Under the pieces are notes generated by a model. It worked only from the letters and a program-made list of their open reading frames with translations, made no database searches and was not told where the DNA came from. Below, piece by piece: positions 52,367 through 60,910 of a stretch of 64,000 nt of DNA. The position numbers and the translations under genes are program-made. The stretch lies in contig NZ_JACSNR010000007.1 in NCBI RefSeq assembly GCF_016901815.1, positions 62,001 through 126,000 on the forward strand. The letters run 5' to 3'. Numbering within the stretch: position 1 is the stretch's first letter; every line of letters begins with the position of its first letter. The stretch is from Hydrogenoanaerobacterium saccharovorans (GTDB taxonomy: Bacteria; Bacillota; Clostridia; Oscillospirales; Ruminococcaceae).

Positions 52367-53827
52367 TCACTCCTCATCTTCGTCATTCTGATCCTTTTTC
52401 CGGCGGTCCTCATCTTCCTCGTCCTCTGAGGAATCCTTGTCCCGATCCGCATCCTCTTCGCCGTCCTCCGGCTCCTGACTGCTCTCGGTCTCCTCTTCCG
52501 ATTCCTCAGTTTCCTCCTGGACCGGCGGAGCCCACTGCTGGGTCATCAATCCCTGAATCCACTGGATCTGTACCGCCGTATTGGCAGCAAAGACATTGTT
52601 GATGAAGATCAGATCCGTTACGCCGTTCTGCTTGATGAAGTCCAGCAGATTCAGCTCAAAATAGCGCTGATCCACAATATATACGGTTTCATAGTGTGCC
52701 ACCAGGAACGGCGAGAAGGCATTGCCGAAGGATTCCTTCACTACCACTGCCTTGCGTCCGTTCTTGTTTTCGGTCTGGATCTCGGTAAGGGGCTGGTCGC
52801 CATGCAGGAAGACTGAGTACATATTCACGCCCGAAGCATAGTCCGCCATGATGGTGCTGGCATAGGGTGTGAACGGCTCGCCCCGCTTGTACATATATGC
52901 CTGGTGAGGCGTGGAAATGGTGGGGTAATCCACATAATCCGGATTCTCCCGCAGGGTGGAATCCTGGGTCTGGGAGTAGAGCGTTCCATAGAACGGCTCC
53001 TTCCGGTTCCACTCAAAGCTGTCATAGGGTGTGGGCGTGAAGCCCGCTTCCTTACAGAACGCCACATACGCATAGTAAGCGCCGGTTACCGTCCAGTGAT
53101 GGTCGGTGCGGAAGTAGATATATTCATCCGTATGCTGGGCAATCTCGCCATAGGCATCCACTGTCTTGACCGCATCGCTCATCTGAGAGTAGATATAGTC
53201 GATATTCGGCTTTTCCGGAGCGGAAATATCCTGATACTTTTCCGGAAGATAGAACTCGATGGAGGTGGGCACCACAATGTCATATACCTGGACATCCGGC
53301 AGTGCCGCCGCATAGGAATTGATGACATCGGCATACCACTTGCCCATGGACTGGCTGCCGCCGAACATGGACATCGCCATCCCCTTATAGATGAATACCG
53401 AGCCATTCTGTTCGCCCACAGCAGTTTCCTCTGCCTTGCTGGACGAGGAGTTCTCGGTTTCTATGCCGCTGCCCGGCTCTGTGGGGACTTCCGGTTCCGA
53501 AGTGGATGGGGCTGTTTCATGGATCTTGGCGTCATCCAGACGCAGCCCACGCATTTCCTCCAGGGTGCTGCCCAGGGAAATCAGCGCATCCCGGAACGGG
53601 AAAGTATCGCTGTAAAAGGCATCGATCCCCGAAGCCAGCGATCTATCCCAGTATCCCTTGAGGGTCAGCTCGGGCATTTTCGCCAGGTCACGCTTTTCCT
53701 GCTCTGAATAGGTGGGCTTCTCCATGGCAATGGACAGTCCGCCCACAGCAAACAGCGCTGTACAGAATGCCGCAATGTTGAGCATGGAAGCAGCGGTAGG
53801 CCGCTTGTTGTTGTGTTCGTTTGCCAT
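52367..53827 (-). CDS. DHHW-family protein (AlgJ/AlgX-like), catalytically intact
   Basis: A 486-residue membrane-anchored extracytoplasmic protein. One N-terminal helix (residues 15-34), then YSEQEKRDLAKMPELTLKGYWDRSLASGIDAFYSDTFPFRD, typical of the DHHW family. The catalytic RTDHHWTVTGAYYAY places Asp242, His243, His244 and Trp245; the likely nucleophile is Ser366 in KESFGNAF. There is a Ser/Glu/Pro-rich insert at about 104-140 and a strongly acidic tail from about 430 (Glu, Asp, Ser) that is unusual. DHHW proteins work with MBOAT enzymes to acylate cell-surface polymers. It follows the MBOAT gene by 14 bp. Confidence 0.9.
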   Translation of the reverse strand: MANEHNNKRPTAASMLNIAAFCTALFAVGGLSIAMEKPTYSEQEKRDLAKMPELTLKGYWDRSLASGIDAFYSDTFPFRDALISLGSTLEEMRGLRLDDAKIHETAPSTSEPEVPTEPGSGIETENSSSSKAEETAVGEQNGSVFIYKGMAMSMFGGSQSMGKWYADVINSYAAALPDVQVYDIVVPTSIEFYLPEKYQDISAPEKPNIDYIYSQMSDAVKTVDAYGEIAQHTDEYIYFRTDHHWTVTGAYYAYVAFCKEAGFTPTPYDSFEWNRKEPFYGTLYSQTQDSTLRENPDYVDYPTISTPHQAYMYKRGEPFTPYASTIMADYASGVNMYSVFLHGDQPLTEIQTENKNGRKAVVVKESFGNAFSPFLVAHYETVYIVDQRYFELNLLDFIKQNGVTDLIFINNVFAANTAVQIQWIQGLMTQQWAPPVQEETEESEEETESSQEPEDGEEDADRDKDSSEDEEDEDRRKKDQNDEDEE

Positions 53828-53841
53828 TTCAGTCCCTCCTC

Positions 53842-55257
53842 TCAGAACCGGTAATACAGGAACGGATTATAGCTCTGCCCGCTGAGCATGGCAGTACAGA
53901 TCAGCAGAATCCCCAGATTCATCACCGGCACCAGAATGCCCAGGATGATCTGCCGGGGGCGGCTCACAGCTGCTGCCGCGGTGATCTGCTGCGATGCGAT
54001 CCGGGCCAGCGGCAGACAGAATACCACCGCCAGAATCAGCCAGAACAGGTTGCCCTCCAGGGCCAGCAGGGTCTGGGAGTTGGTGAGCGGCTGACCCGAC
54101 AAACCGAACATGATCCCAAGGTACTGTGCGGCCCGGGAGAGATCGGTGAAGTAGAAGATCACCCAGCTGATCAGTACCGCGAACAGCAGGTAGAAATGGC
54201 TGATGAAGCCCGGCAGCTTTTCCAGCAGATTGCGCAGGCCCAGGCGCTCCAGGGCGATCAGCACGCCAAAGAACAGGCCCCAGAGGATAAAGTTCCAGCT
54301 GGCGCCATGCCACAGGCCGGTGGCAAACCATACCACAAACAGGTTGCGCCAGGCATGGCTGCGGTTGCCGCCCAGCGGAATATACAGATAATCCCGCAGG
54401 AAGCTGCTCAGGGAAATGTGCCAGCGCCGCCAGAATTCTGTGGCAGTTTTGGCGATATAGGGATAGTTGAAGTTCTCTACGAAGTGGAAGCCGAACATCA
54501 GGCCCAGGCCGATCGCCATATCCGAATATCCGGAGAAGTCATAGTAGATCTGCAGCATGAACAGCACCGCGCCGAACCAGCTTCCCAGCACAGTCACTTT
54601 GGTAAGATCGCCGTCCATATACTGCACCAACAGCGAACCGGCAACATTTGCCACCGCAACCTTCTTGAGCAGGCCGATGCAAAACCGGGTAATGCCATGG
54701 CTGATGTCGTTGGCATTGGCGGTGCGGTGACCGATCTCCCAGGCCACATCGGAATAGCGGACGATGGGACCGGCTACCAGCTGGAAGTACATGGACACAT
54801 ACATGATAAACCGCAGGAAGGAAGGCTGGGCCTTGACATCGCCGCGATAGACATCCACGATATAGGAGATCATCTGGAAGGTGTAGAAGCTGATGCCGAT
54901 GGGCAGCGAGAACTGCGGGACCGGCAAGGAAAGCGGCAAAACCGCATTGATATTCTCGATGAGGAAGCCGCTGTACTTGAAGATTCCAAGCAGCGAAAGG
55001 CTGATGGTCACAGCGAAAATCAGTGCGGCCTTTCCCCTGCGGGTTCCGGCGAACCGTTCCACCAGCAGACTGCAGAACCACACCATGAATCCCGAAGCGA
55101 GCAGCAGCAGAACCCAGACCGGTTCACCCCAGGCATAGAACAGGAACGACATCGCCACCAATACAAAATTCCGTACCGCATAGCTGCGGGTGGCATAGTA
55201 GAGGATCAGGTTGACCGGCAGGAATATATAGAGGAAAAACAGATTGGCAAATACCAT
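53842..55257 (-). CDS. MBOAT O-acyltransferase (AlgI/DltB-like), catalytically intact
   Basis: A 471-residue polytopic membrane enzyme moving acyl groups across the membrane to exported glycopolymers. Family features are FKYSGFLIENIN, PIGISFYTFQMISYIVDVYRG, LVAGPIVRYSDV, YYDFSGYSDMAIGLG and the two active-site regions EFWRRWHISLSSFLRDYLYIPLGG (His280) and ATGLWHGASWNFILWG (His317). With the DHHW protein and lipoprotein it forms a three-gene operon. No polymer-synthesis gene is adjacent, so the polymer is unknown. ACGGAGCG precedes the ATG. Confidence 0.93.
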   Translation of the reverse strand: MVFANLFFLYIFLPVNLILYYATRSYAVRNFVLVAMSFLFYAWGEPVWVLLLLASGFMVWFCSLLVERFAGTRRGKAALIFAVTISLSLLGIFKYSGFLIENINAVLPLSLPVPQFSLPIGISFYTFQMISYIVDVYRGDVKAQPSFLRFIMYVSMYFQLVAGPIVRYSDVAWEIGHRTANANDISHGITRFCIGLLKKVAVANVAGSLLVQYMDGDLTKVTVLGSWFGAVLFMLQIYYDFSGYSDMAIGLGLMFGFHFVENFNYPYIAKTATEFWRRWHISLSSFLRDYLYIPLGGNRSHAWRNLFVVWFATGLWHGASWNFILWGLFFGVLIALERLGLRNLLEKLPGFISHFYLLFAVLISWVIFYFTDLSRAAQYLGIMFGLSGQPLTNSQTLLALEGNLFWLILAVVFCLPLARIASQQITAAAAVSRPRQIILGILVPVMNLGILLICTAMLSGQSYNPFLYYRF

Positions 55258-55458
55258 ATAAGAAACGCTCCGTTAACAGACTTGTGCAGAAAAAGCCACG
55301 GACTCTCCCGCGGCAAATACCGTTTCTATTTTATCACAAACCCCATGGAAATAAAAGCATTCTGTTCGCAGTTGCAGAGAAAAATCCCGTTTTGCCGCAG
55401 TCTTCTGCTCCAATAAAAACTCCCGGCTCCTCTCCCCTCGCTTTCCTCGCTGCCATGC

Positions 55459-55490
55459 AAAAAAGCCTCTGTCATCTGACAGAGGCTTTT
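55459..55490 (-). terminator. Terminator of pepD
   Basis: AAAGCCTCTGTCA / TGACAGAGGCTTT stem with T tail on the minus strand. Confidence 0.9.
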
Positions 55491-55508
55491 GAGGGGTCTA
55501 TCCTGTGA

Positions 55509-56966
55509 TTACTTGCAGAGCTCTGCAATAAAGTCCTTCATGAACTGATATACCCGGGCATAGGAATCAATATCCATCCACTCGGTTACAGTGTGCTCAT
55601 TGCCGGAGGTGCAGCCCAGAGTAACAATGTCCATACCGGGCATCTTCTCGCTGAACACGCCCAGCTCCAGACCGCCGTGTACCGCAAGTTCACGCATATC
55701 CTCACCGGTGCGCTCCTTGTACATCTTCTTAGCCAGCTCACGCATCTTGGAACCAGCCATGTACGGCCAGGCGGGCATCCAGTCGCCTACCCATACTTCC
55801 GGCATGCCTGCCAGCTTACCGACGGTGCAGATGTTGTCCACATAGTCATCGTTGAGGCTCTTGCTGGAAGAACGCAGCATGGTGTCGACTGTAATCTTGT
55901 CCTCCAGAGTCTTGACCACACCCATGTTGGTGGAGGTCACCGGCAGACCGGGAACCTGCTTGTTCATCATACGAACGCCGTTGGGCACATTGTACAGGCA
56001 CTCTACTACAGCCTTGGTCACAGCAGCAGAGAGCATCTTGTCAGCCTTGGCGTCGGTCACAGTTACAGTCAGGCCGGGATCACTGGCTGCCAGCTCGTCC
56101 TGCAGCTCAGCAGTTACCTTGGCGATCTTGTCGATCACAGCCTGCTTCTTGCCCGGCTCTACGGCGATGATGGCATCTGCCTCACGGGGAATGGCATTGA
56201 ACATGGCGCCGCCAGTGATATGGCACAGACGGAAGTCCGCAACCTTGGCTGCGTTGTGCAGCAGACGACCCATGATCTTGTTGGAGTTGCCCTTCTCATC
56301 GGTGATGTTCATGGCAGAGTGACCGCCCAGCAGGCCGCGAACCGAAACAGCCAGCACATCGCCCTTGACCGGCTCATACTCGGTGGGAATGGAGAAGATC
56401 ACTTCCTGTGCGCCAGCGGAGGTGGTGGCTACAACACCTTCGGGGCCGGCATCCAGACCGATCATGCGGCGGGCAGTGATGTCCGAGCAATCCAGTGCCA
56501 TAGCGCCCCAGAAGCCTACTTCCTCACCGGTAGTGAACAGGAATTCCAGCGGAGGATGCGGGAAGGCATCCGAATCAGAATCCATCAGAGCCAGCATGTA
56601 AGCAACGCCCTTGCCGTCATCTGCGCCCAGGGTGGTGCCGTCTGCCCGGAGGATATTGCCTTCCAGGATCAGCTTCAGGCCGTCCTTGGTAAAGTCATGG
56701 TCCGAGTCACTGTTCTTCTCGTTTACCATATCCACATGAGCCTGCAGCAGCAGTGCCGGCAGATGTTCATAACCCGGTGTGGCAGGCTTCTTGACTACCA
56801 CATTGTTGCGCTCGTCGACACGGGCATACAGACCCAGCTTGGCAGCAGTGTCTGCGATGAATGCAGAGATTGCCTTTTCATTATAAGAACCATGCGGAAT
56901 CGCAGAAATATCCTCGAAATACTTCAGCGGCAGCTTCGGCTCCTTGTCTGTGAGAATGTAGTTCAT
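55509..56966 (-). CDS. pepD: Aminoacyl-histidine dipeptidase, M20 family
   Basis: A 485-residue zinc dipeptidase (PepD, beta-Ala-His dipeptidase type). Metal ligands: His in LLLQAHVDMVNEK, bridging Asp in TLGADDGKGVAYMLAL, the base Glu-Glu in LFTTGEEVGFWGAM, Asp in GLDAGPEG and the late His in LGCTSGNEHTVTEW. The lid domain contains LLGGHSAMNITDEKGNSNKIMGRLL. Length is standard. Codon bias is moderately high. It has its own promoter with a palindrome in the spacer. Confidence 0.93.
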   Translation of the reverse strand: MNYILTDKEPKLPLKYFEDISAIPHGSYNEKAISAFIADTAAKLGLYARVDERNNVVVKKPATPGYEHLPALLLQAHVDMVNEKNSDSDHDFTKDGLKLILEGNILRADGTTLGADDGKGVAYMLALMDSDSDAFPHPPLEFLFTTGEEVGFWGAMALDCSDITARRMIGLDAGPEGVVATTSAGAQEVIFSIPTEYEPVKGDVLAVSVRGLLGGHSAMNITDEKGNSNKIMGRLLHNAAKVADFRLCHITGGAMFNAIPREADAIIAVEPGKKQAVIDKIAKVTAELQDELAASDPGLTVTVTDAKADKMLSAAVTKAVVECLYNVPNGVRMMNKQVPGLPVTSTNMGVVKTLEDKITVDTMLRSSSKSLNDDYVDNICTVGKLAGMPEVWVGDWMPAWPYMAGSKMRELAKKMYKERTGEDMRELAVHGGLELGVFSEKMPGMDIVTLGCTSGNEHTVTEWMDIDSYARVYQFMKDFIAELCK

Positions 56967-57021
56967 GTTGTTTTCTCCCCTTTGTGAAAAATTCCCCGGG
57001 TTCTCACCGGTTTACTTTTCA

Positions 57022-57050
57022 ACCATACCACGCTAAAGCGCTTTCGTCAA
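57022..57050 (-). promoter_or_regulatory. pepD promoter with internal palindrome
   Basis: Minus-strand TTGACG, 17 bp, TATGGT with extended -10 TGG. The spacer contains the perfect 10-bp palindrome AAAGCGCTTT (57035-57044), a possible repressor site. Confidence 0.6.
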
Positions 57051-57156
57051 CGAAAATCTGTGTTTTTTTCCCATTCTCATCAAAGAACGGCGATTTACAT
57101 AAAATTCCTTTGGATTTTCCCGCTTTACATTGTGAAAATTGAGACAGGATCTGATC

Positions 57157-57600
57157 CTAACCAAAGATTCTGGAAAGGGGTTCCATGATCTTTGCCAGGC
57201 TTTCAATGGAGCGGTTCAGACTGTCCATGTCCAGCTTCTGGATCTGTTCCAGGGCGGCATACAGCTCCTGGAGGCCCTCGTTATTCAGGGACTGAAGTGC
57301 CTGGCTGAGCTGCCGGCTGGCCTCTTCCAGCTCCACCGATGCAGAGTTGAGATGGCTGAGGATCTCCCCCAGCTGGCTGAGGTTGAGCAGCAGCATCACA
57401 GCCGCGGCTCCCGCCAGCACTGCCAGCAGGATCGCGCAGATACCGGTCACCCGCATCCAGAACAGCATCTTCTCCTCATGGGTTTCCGGGCGCTTCCAGC
57501 GGGAAGCCTTCTCCCCTGCCGGTGCGGCAGTGTCGGCAGGTTCAGGGATCGCCGGTTTGTCCTCCGGACGCAATATGGGCAGTTTGTTTTCGGTATTCAT
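57157..57600 (-). CDS. Membrane-anchored coiled-coil protein, unknown function
   Basis: A 147-residue protein. Residues 1-48 are polar and Pro/Glu-rich, one membrane helix spans about 50-74 (VTGICAILLAVLAGAAAVMLLLNL), and residues 75-147 form a heptad coiled coil (LGEILSHLNSASVELEEASRQLSQALQSLNNEGLQEL...). Not recognised. The start MNTENKLP at 57600 has GGAGGAA 5 bases upstream. It is between pepD and tsf but separated from tsf by a terminator. Confidence 0.7.
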   Translation of the reverse strand: MNTENKLPILRPEDKPAIPEPADTAAPAGEKASRWKRPETHEEKMLFWMRVTGICAILLAVLAGAAAVMLLLNLSQLGEILSHLNSASVELEEASRQLSQALQSLNNEGLQELYAALEQIQKLDMDSLNRSIESLAKIMEPLSRIFG

Positions 57601-57678
57601 AAAATTCCTCCGTTTCATTCACTGCGGTTTCTCTCTGCCGTCATTATAGCAGGATTTTGGCAAACAGACAAGAAATGA

Positions 57679-57717
57679 CAAAAACAGACCCCGGCAGGAA
57701 ACTCCCACCGGGGTCTG
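57679..57717 (-). terminator. Terminator of rpsB-tsf
   Basis: Minus-strand AGACCCCGG / CCGGGGTCT stem with GTTTTTG tail after tsf. Confidence 0.88.
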
Positions 57718-57739
57718 TATAAAGAGATTCAGCAGTAAA

Positions 57740-58663
57740 TTACTTTACCATGCTGGCAACTTCAGAAGCGAAGTCATCAGCCTTCTTCTCAATGCCCTCG
57801 CCCTTCTCAAAACGAACGAAGGACTCGATCTCGATCTTGCCGCCGAGATCCTTGGCAACCTTGGCTACGTACTGAGCCACGTTCATGTTGCCATCCTTTA
57901 CGAAGGCCTGATCTACCAGGCAGTTCTCCTTGTAGAACTTCTCTACACGGCCGGTAACCATCTTCTCGATTACCTGAGCAGGCTTGTTCTTCAGCTTCTC
58001 ATCGTTCTGGATCTGAGCCTCGAGAATCTTCTTCTCCTCCTCAACTACGGCAGCGGGAACTTCTTCACGCTTCAGGTAGCCGGGGTTGATTGCAGCGATC
58101 TGCATAGCAACATCATGACCGCACTCAACGAACTCAGCCTTGTCAGCAATGCCGTCCGAAACATCGAACTTAACCATAACGCCGATCTTGCCGCCAGCGT
58201 GGATGTAGGTAGCCAGAGTGCCTTCCTCACGTACGAAACGACGGATCTTCAGGTTCTCACCGATTACCAGGATCTTCTCACGCAGCAGTTCCTCAACGGT
58301 CATGCCGTTCTCAGTCTTGCAGGCCAGCAGAGCATCAACATCAGCAGGATTCTGCTCCATGATGATCTGAGCGCACTGTGCAACGAAGGCATTGAAGTCA
58401 GCATTCTTGGCTACGAAGTCGGTCTCAGAGTTTACTTCGATGATAGCGCCTACCTTCTTGGCAGCATCAGCAACAGCGTATACAACGCCTTCAGCAGCTA
58501 CACGGTCAGCCTTCTTGGCAGCAGCGGACAGACCCTTTTCACGCAGGTATTCCACAGCCTTGTCCATATCACCGTTCGACTCGGTCAGTGCCTTCTTGCA
58601 GTCCATCATACCGCAGCCGGTCATCTGGCGCAGGGTCTGGACATCCTTAGCAGTAAAAGCCAT
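57740..58663 (-). CDS. tsf: Elongation factor Ts
   Basis: Nucleotide exchange factor for EF-Tu. N-terminal UBA-like domain FTAKDVQTLRQMTGCGMMDCKKALTESNGDMDKAVEYLREKG, then VINSETDFVAKN (here EVNSETDFVAKNADF) and core repeats. 307 residues. The start MAFTAKDV at 58663 is favoured over a Met two codons earlier, which would be too close to GAGGAGGAA. Strong ribosomal codon bias. Second gene of the rpsB-tsf unit. Confidence 0.97.
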   Translation of the reverse strand: MAFTAKDVQTLRQMTGCGMMDCKKALTESNGDMDKAVEYLREKGLSAAAKKADRVAAEGVVYAVADAAKKVGAIIEVNSETDFVAKNADFNAFVAQCAQIIMEQNPADVDALLACKTENGMTVEELLREKILVIGENLKIRRFVREEGTLATYIHAGGKIGVMVKFDVSDGIADKAEFVECGHDVAMQIAAINPGYLKREEVPAAVVEEEKKILEAQIQNDEKLKNKPAQVIEKMVTGRVEKFYKENCLVDQAFVKDGNMNVAQYVAKVAKDLGGKIEIESFVRFEKGEGIEKKADDFASEVASMVK

Positions 58664-58720
58664 TTTCATTTCCTCCTCAGCGATCAAGTCTTTCGACTTT
58701 TCTATCGGTTGCATTTTTGT

Positions 58721-58755
58721 AAAAAGAGGCCCGGATAATATGACCCGAGCCTCTA
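58721..58755 (-). terminator. Hairpin between rpsB and tsf
   Basis: Minus-strand AGAGGC / GCCTCT stem extended by CGGG / CCCG pairing, followed by TTTTTAC. A partial terminator that may reduce tsf transcription relative to rpsB. Confidence 0.7.
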
Positions 58756-58769
58756 AATTCTGAATCTGA

Positions 58770-59504
58770 TTACTCGGCAGCTTCTTCAGCCTCAGCAGCT
58801 TCAGCAGCCTCGGCGGTTTCAGCACCCTGACGGCCCTCGATAATCGCATCAGCCATAGCGCTGGCGATCAGACGAACCGCACGGATGGCATCATCGTTGC
58901 CAGGGATTACATAGTCGATCTCATCGGGATCGCAGTTGGTATCAACGATTGCAACAATCGGAATACCCAGCTTGTGAGCCTCAGCTACTGCGATGCGCTC
59001 CTTGCGGGGGTCAACGATGAACAGAGCACCAGGGAGCTTGTTCATCTCCTTGATACCGCCCAGGAACTTCTCCAGCTTCTCGATCTCGAGTTCCAGCTTT
59101 ACAACTTCCTTCTTGGGCAGACGGTCAAAGGTGCCGTCCTCTTCCATCTTGCGCAGCTGAGCCAGACGGTCAATTCTGCGGCGGATGGTCTTGAAGTTGG
59201 TGAGCATACCGCCCAGCCATCTTGCGTTTACATAGTAAGCGCCGGCTCTCTCAGCCTCTTCCTTGATGCTGTCGCCAGCCTGCTTCTTGGTGCCGACAAA
59301 CAGAACATTCTCACCGTTTGCAGACAGCTCACGAACGAACATGTAAGCCTCGTCCAGCTTCTTAACGGTCTTCTGCAGGTCGATGATGTAGATGCCGTTT
59401 CTCTCGGTGAAGATGTACTCAGCCATCTTGGGGTTCCAGCGACGGGTCTGGTGACCGAAGTGCACACCAGCCTCGAGCAGCTGCTTCATAGATACTACGC
59501 TCAT
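58770..59504 (-). CDS. rpsB: 30S ribosomal protein S2
   Basis: Ribosomal protein S2, 244 residues: [41 protein letters not shown] at the start, [39 protein letters not shown] and [19 protein letters not shown]. It ends in an Ala/Glu tail ([16 protein letters not shown]), a common variable extension. Ribosomal codon bias. First gene of the rpsB-tsf unit, with a strong promoter and about 100 bases of leader. Confidence 0.98.
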   Translation of the reverse strand: MSVVSMKQLLEAGVHFGHQTRRWNPKMAEYIFTERNGIYIIDLQKTVKKLDEAYMFVRELSANGENVLFVGTKKQAGDSIKEEAERAGAYYVNARWLGGMLTNFKTIRRRIDRLAQLRKMEEDGTFDRLPKKEVVKLELEIEKLEKFLGGIKEMNKLPGALFIVDPRKERIAVAEAHKLGIPIVAIVDTNCDPDEIDYVIPGNDDAIRAVRLIASAMADAIIEGRQGAETAEAAEAAEAEEAAE

Positions 59505-59610
59505 TGATAAAATCCTCCTTTGGTTGTTCCTCCGCTCCGGCTCCGTTCCAGCCGACCTGAAACTGCTTCAGGCACCGGGCTGTTCTTGACCGGGGCGTGC
59601 GTTTTGCCCT
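59505..59610 (-). promoter_or_regulatory. rpsB mRNA leader
   Basis: About 105 untranslated bases with a CCTGAA / TTCAGG hairpin and GC-rich pairing close to the ribosome site. S2 autoregulation is known in other bacteria; no specific leader family could be recognised here. Confidence 0.3.
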
Positions 59611-59613
59611 AAT

Positions 59614-59642
59614 ATAATACCACAGCTTATCCAGGATTGCAA
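59614..59642 (-). promoter_or_regulatory. rpsB promoter
   Basis: Minus-strand TTGCAA, 17 bp, TATTAT with extended -10 TGG. Confidence 0.78.
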
Positions 59643-59711
59643 GTCCTGTTTTGCATTTTCTCCCGGAAAACATGCGATTTTTCCTAAAATCAGCGAGCAG
59701 GTGTCCTTCGC

Positions 59712-59741
59712 TTGATTGATCCGGGTAAAGCATGGTAAAAT
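59712..59741 (+). promoter_or_regulatory. Promoter of the DUF3795-like gene
   Basis: TTGATT, 18 bp, TAAAAT with extended -10 TGG. Confidence 0.5.
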
Positions 59742-59785
59742 GGCTTTACTGTCAATACATCTATATCGGAATGGAGATGGGATGG

Positions 59786-60232
59786 ATGAAATCAATCTGC
59801 GGACTGGACTGCTGTGAACAATGCAGTCGGCTTGAAGCATGCGGCGGCTGCCGGAAAACAGACGGCCACCCGTTCGGCGGGAACTGCATGGCAGCGGAAT
59901 GCATCAAACACGGCGGCGAAGCGGAGTTCCAGTGTGTTAAGAAGGAGCTGATCTCTGAATTCAACGCATTGGGGATCAGGAATCTTTCGGTTCAGGACCT
60001 CAATCTGCTCAATGGCTTCTTTGTCAATCTGGAATATACCCTCCCCAACGGACAGCAGGTAAAGCTGCTGAAGGATTATGACATCTATCTGGGGAACCAG
60101 ATCGAGATCCCCGGCAGCGACCGGTGCTACGGGCTGGCGGCGGATGACCGGATGCTGCTGGTGTGCGAGTATGGCTGCGGCGGAGAAAACCCGGAGATTA
60201 TTCTCTATAAAAAGAGAAACTCCGCCATGTGA
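59786..60232 (+). CDS. Cys-rich DUF3795-like protein
   Basis: A 148-residue protein. The N-terminal third is Cys-rich: CGLDCCEQCSRLEACGGCRKTDGHPFGGNCMAAECIKHGG, with the CGxxCxxC...CxGC pattern of DUF3795-type zinc-binding proteins. The rest is not Cys-rich and appears as an alpha/beta domain (LNGFFVNLEYTLPNGQQVKLLKDYDIYLGNQIEIPG...). Function unknown. ATG 59786 was chosen by spacing from GGAGATGGG; Met codons a few residues upstream are alternatives. The next small gene is 26 bp downstream. Confidence 0.75.
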   Translation: MKSICGLDCCEQCSRLEACGGCRKTDGHPFGGNCMAAECIKHGGEAEFQCVKKELISEFNALGIRNLSVQDLNLLNGFFVNLEYTLPNGQQVKLLKDYDIYLGNQIEIPGSDRCYGLAADDRMLLVCEYGCGGENPEIILYKKRNSAM

Positions 60233-60258
60233 CACCGATGAAAAAAGGAGGGACTGTC

Positions 60259-60426
60259 ATGGAGCGATTCAAGAAAATCTATGAGCAGGGCTTTGTGGAA
60301 GTAATGGAGATCTGGGTCGATACTGAAACCGGGATCAACTATCTGTTCCACCGCAGCGGCAACGCAGCCGGCTTTACGCCGCTGCTGGACCAGGACGGCA
60401 AGCCCGTTGTGACACCGGACCGCTAA
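60259..60426 (+). CDS. DUF6440-like small protein
   Basis: A 55-residue protein: MERFKKIYEQGFVEVMEIWVDTETGINYLFHRSGNAAGFTPLLDQDGKPVV. The pattern I-W-V-D-xxTGxNYLFhxSGxAxGxTPLLDxxGKP matches the small DUF6440 family, frequent in Clostridia and of unknown role. AAAAGGAGGGA precedes ATG 60259. Probably co-transcribed with the DUF3795-like gene. Confidence 0.82.
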   Translation: MERFKKIYEQGFVEVMEIWVDTETGINYLFHRSGNAAGFTPLLDQDGKPVVTPDR

Positions 60427-60430
60427 AATC

Positions 60431-60465
60431 AAAGGCAGCTGGAAAAACCGGCTGCCTTTTCTTCT
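60431..60465 (+). terminator. Terminator after the DUF6440-like gene
   Basis: AAAGGCAGC / GCTGCCTTT stem with a T tail. Confidence 0.88.
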
Positions 60466-60577
60466 GTCTGCGACTGAGCGTCAGGGAAACCGTCCTTTGA
60501 CAGTGTAACAGATTGCTGTCTCCCTGAAAAGTCCCTGCCGGAAAAATCCGGGTAAAATCCGTTATAACCGCATCTTT

Positions 60578-60865
60578 TCAGAAGCCCAGGAAGGAGAACA
60601 GACCCTTCCTGGGCTCTGCCTGAGGCGGACAGTACCGCACCAGAACGGTATCCTCGCCGATGAGCTGAATGTCCTGCCAGCAGATCACCGTATCTTCCTC
60701 ACGGCCCAGCAGCCCGAACAGCCGGCTACGCCCATAGATGACAATGGCGGTGAGCTGCGCCGTGCAGACATCTACCTCCACATCGTCCACCCGGCCCAGA
60801 CAGACCCCGCTGTCCACGCAGACCACATCCTTTTTCCAGAGCTCTCCGATCCGGCAGCTTGCCAT
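60578..60865 (-). CDS. YlmC/YmxH-family PRC-barrel protein
   Basis: A 95-residue protein of the YlmC/YmxH family with a PRC-barrel-like fold: CRIGELWKKDVVCVDSGVCLGRVDDVEVDVCTAQLTAIVIYGRSRLFGLLGREEDTVICWQDIQLIGEDTVLV. Members are conserved in endospore formers and some are spore-expressed; molecular role unknown. It lies 45 bp after the LysR gene in the same direction. Confidence 0.88.
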   Translation of the reverse strand: MASCRIGELWKKDVVCVDSGVCLGRVDDVEVDVCTAQLTAIVIYGRSRLFGLLGREEDTVICWQDIQLIGEDTVLVRYCPPQAEPRKGLFSFLGF

Positions 60866-60910
60866 ACGCGCTTCCCCCTCTCCCCCTATCTTACGCCCGG
60901 GGAAGCCGGG

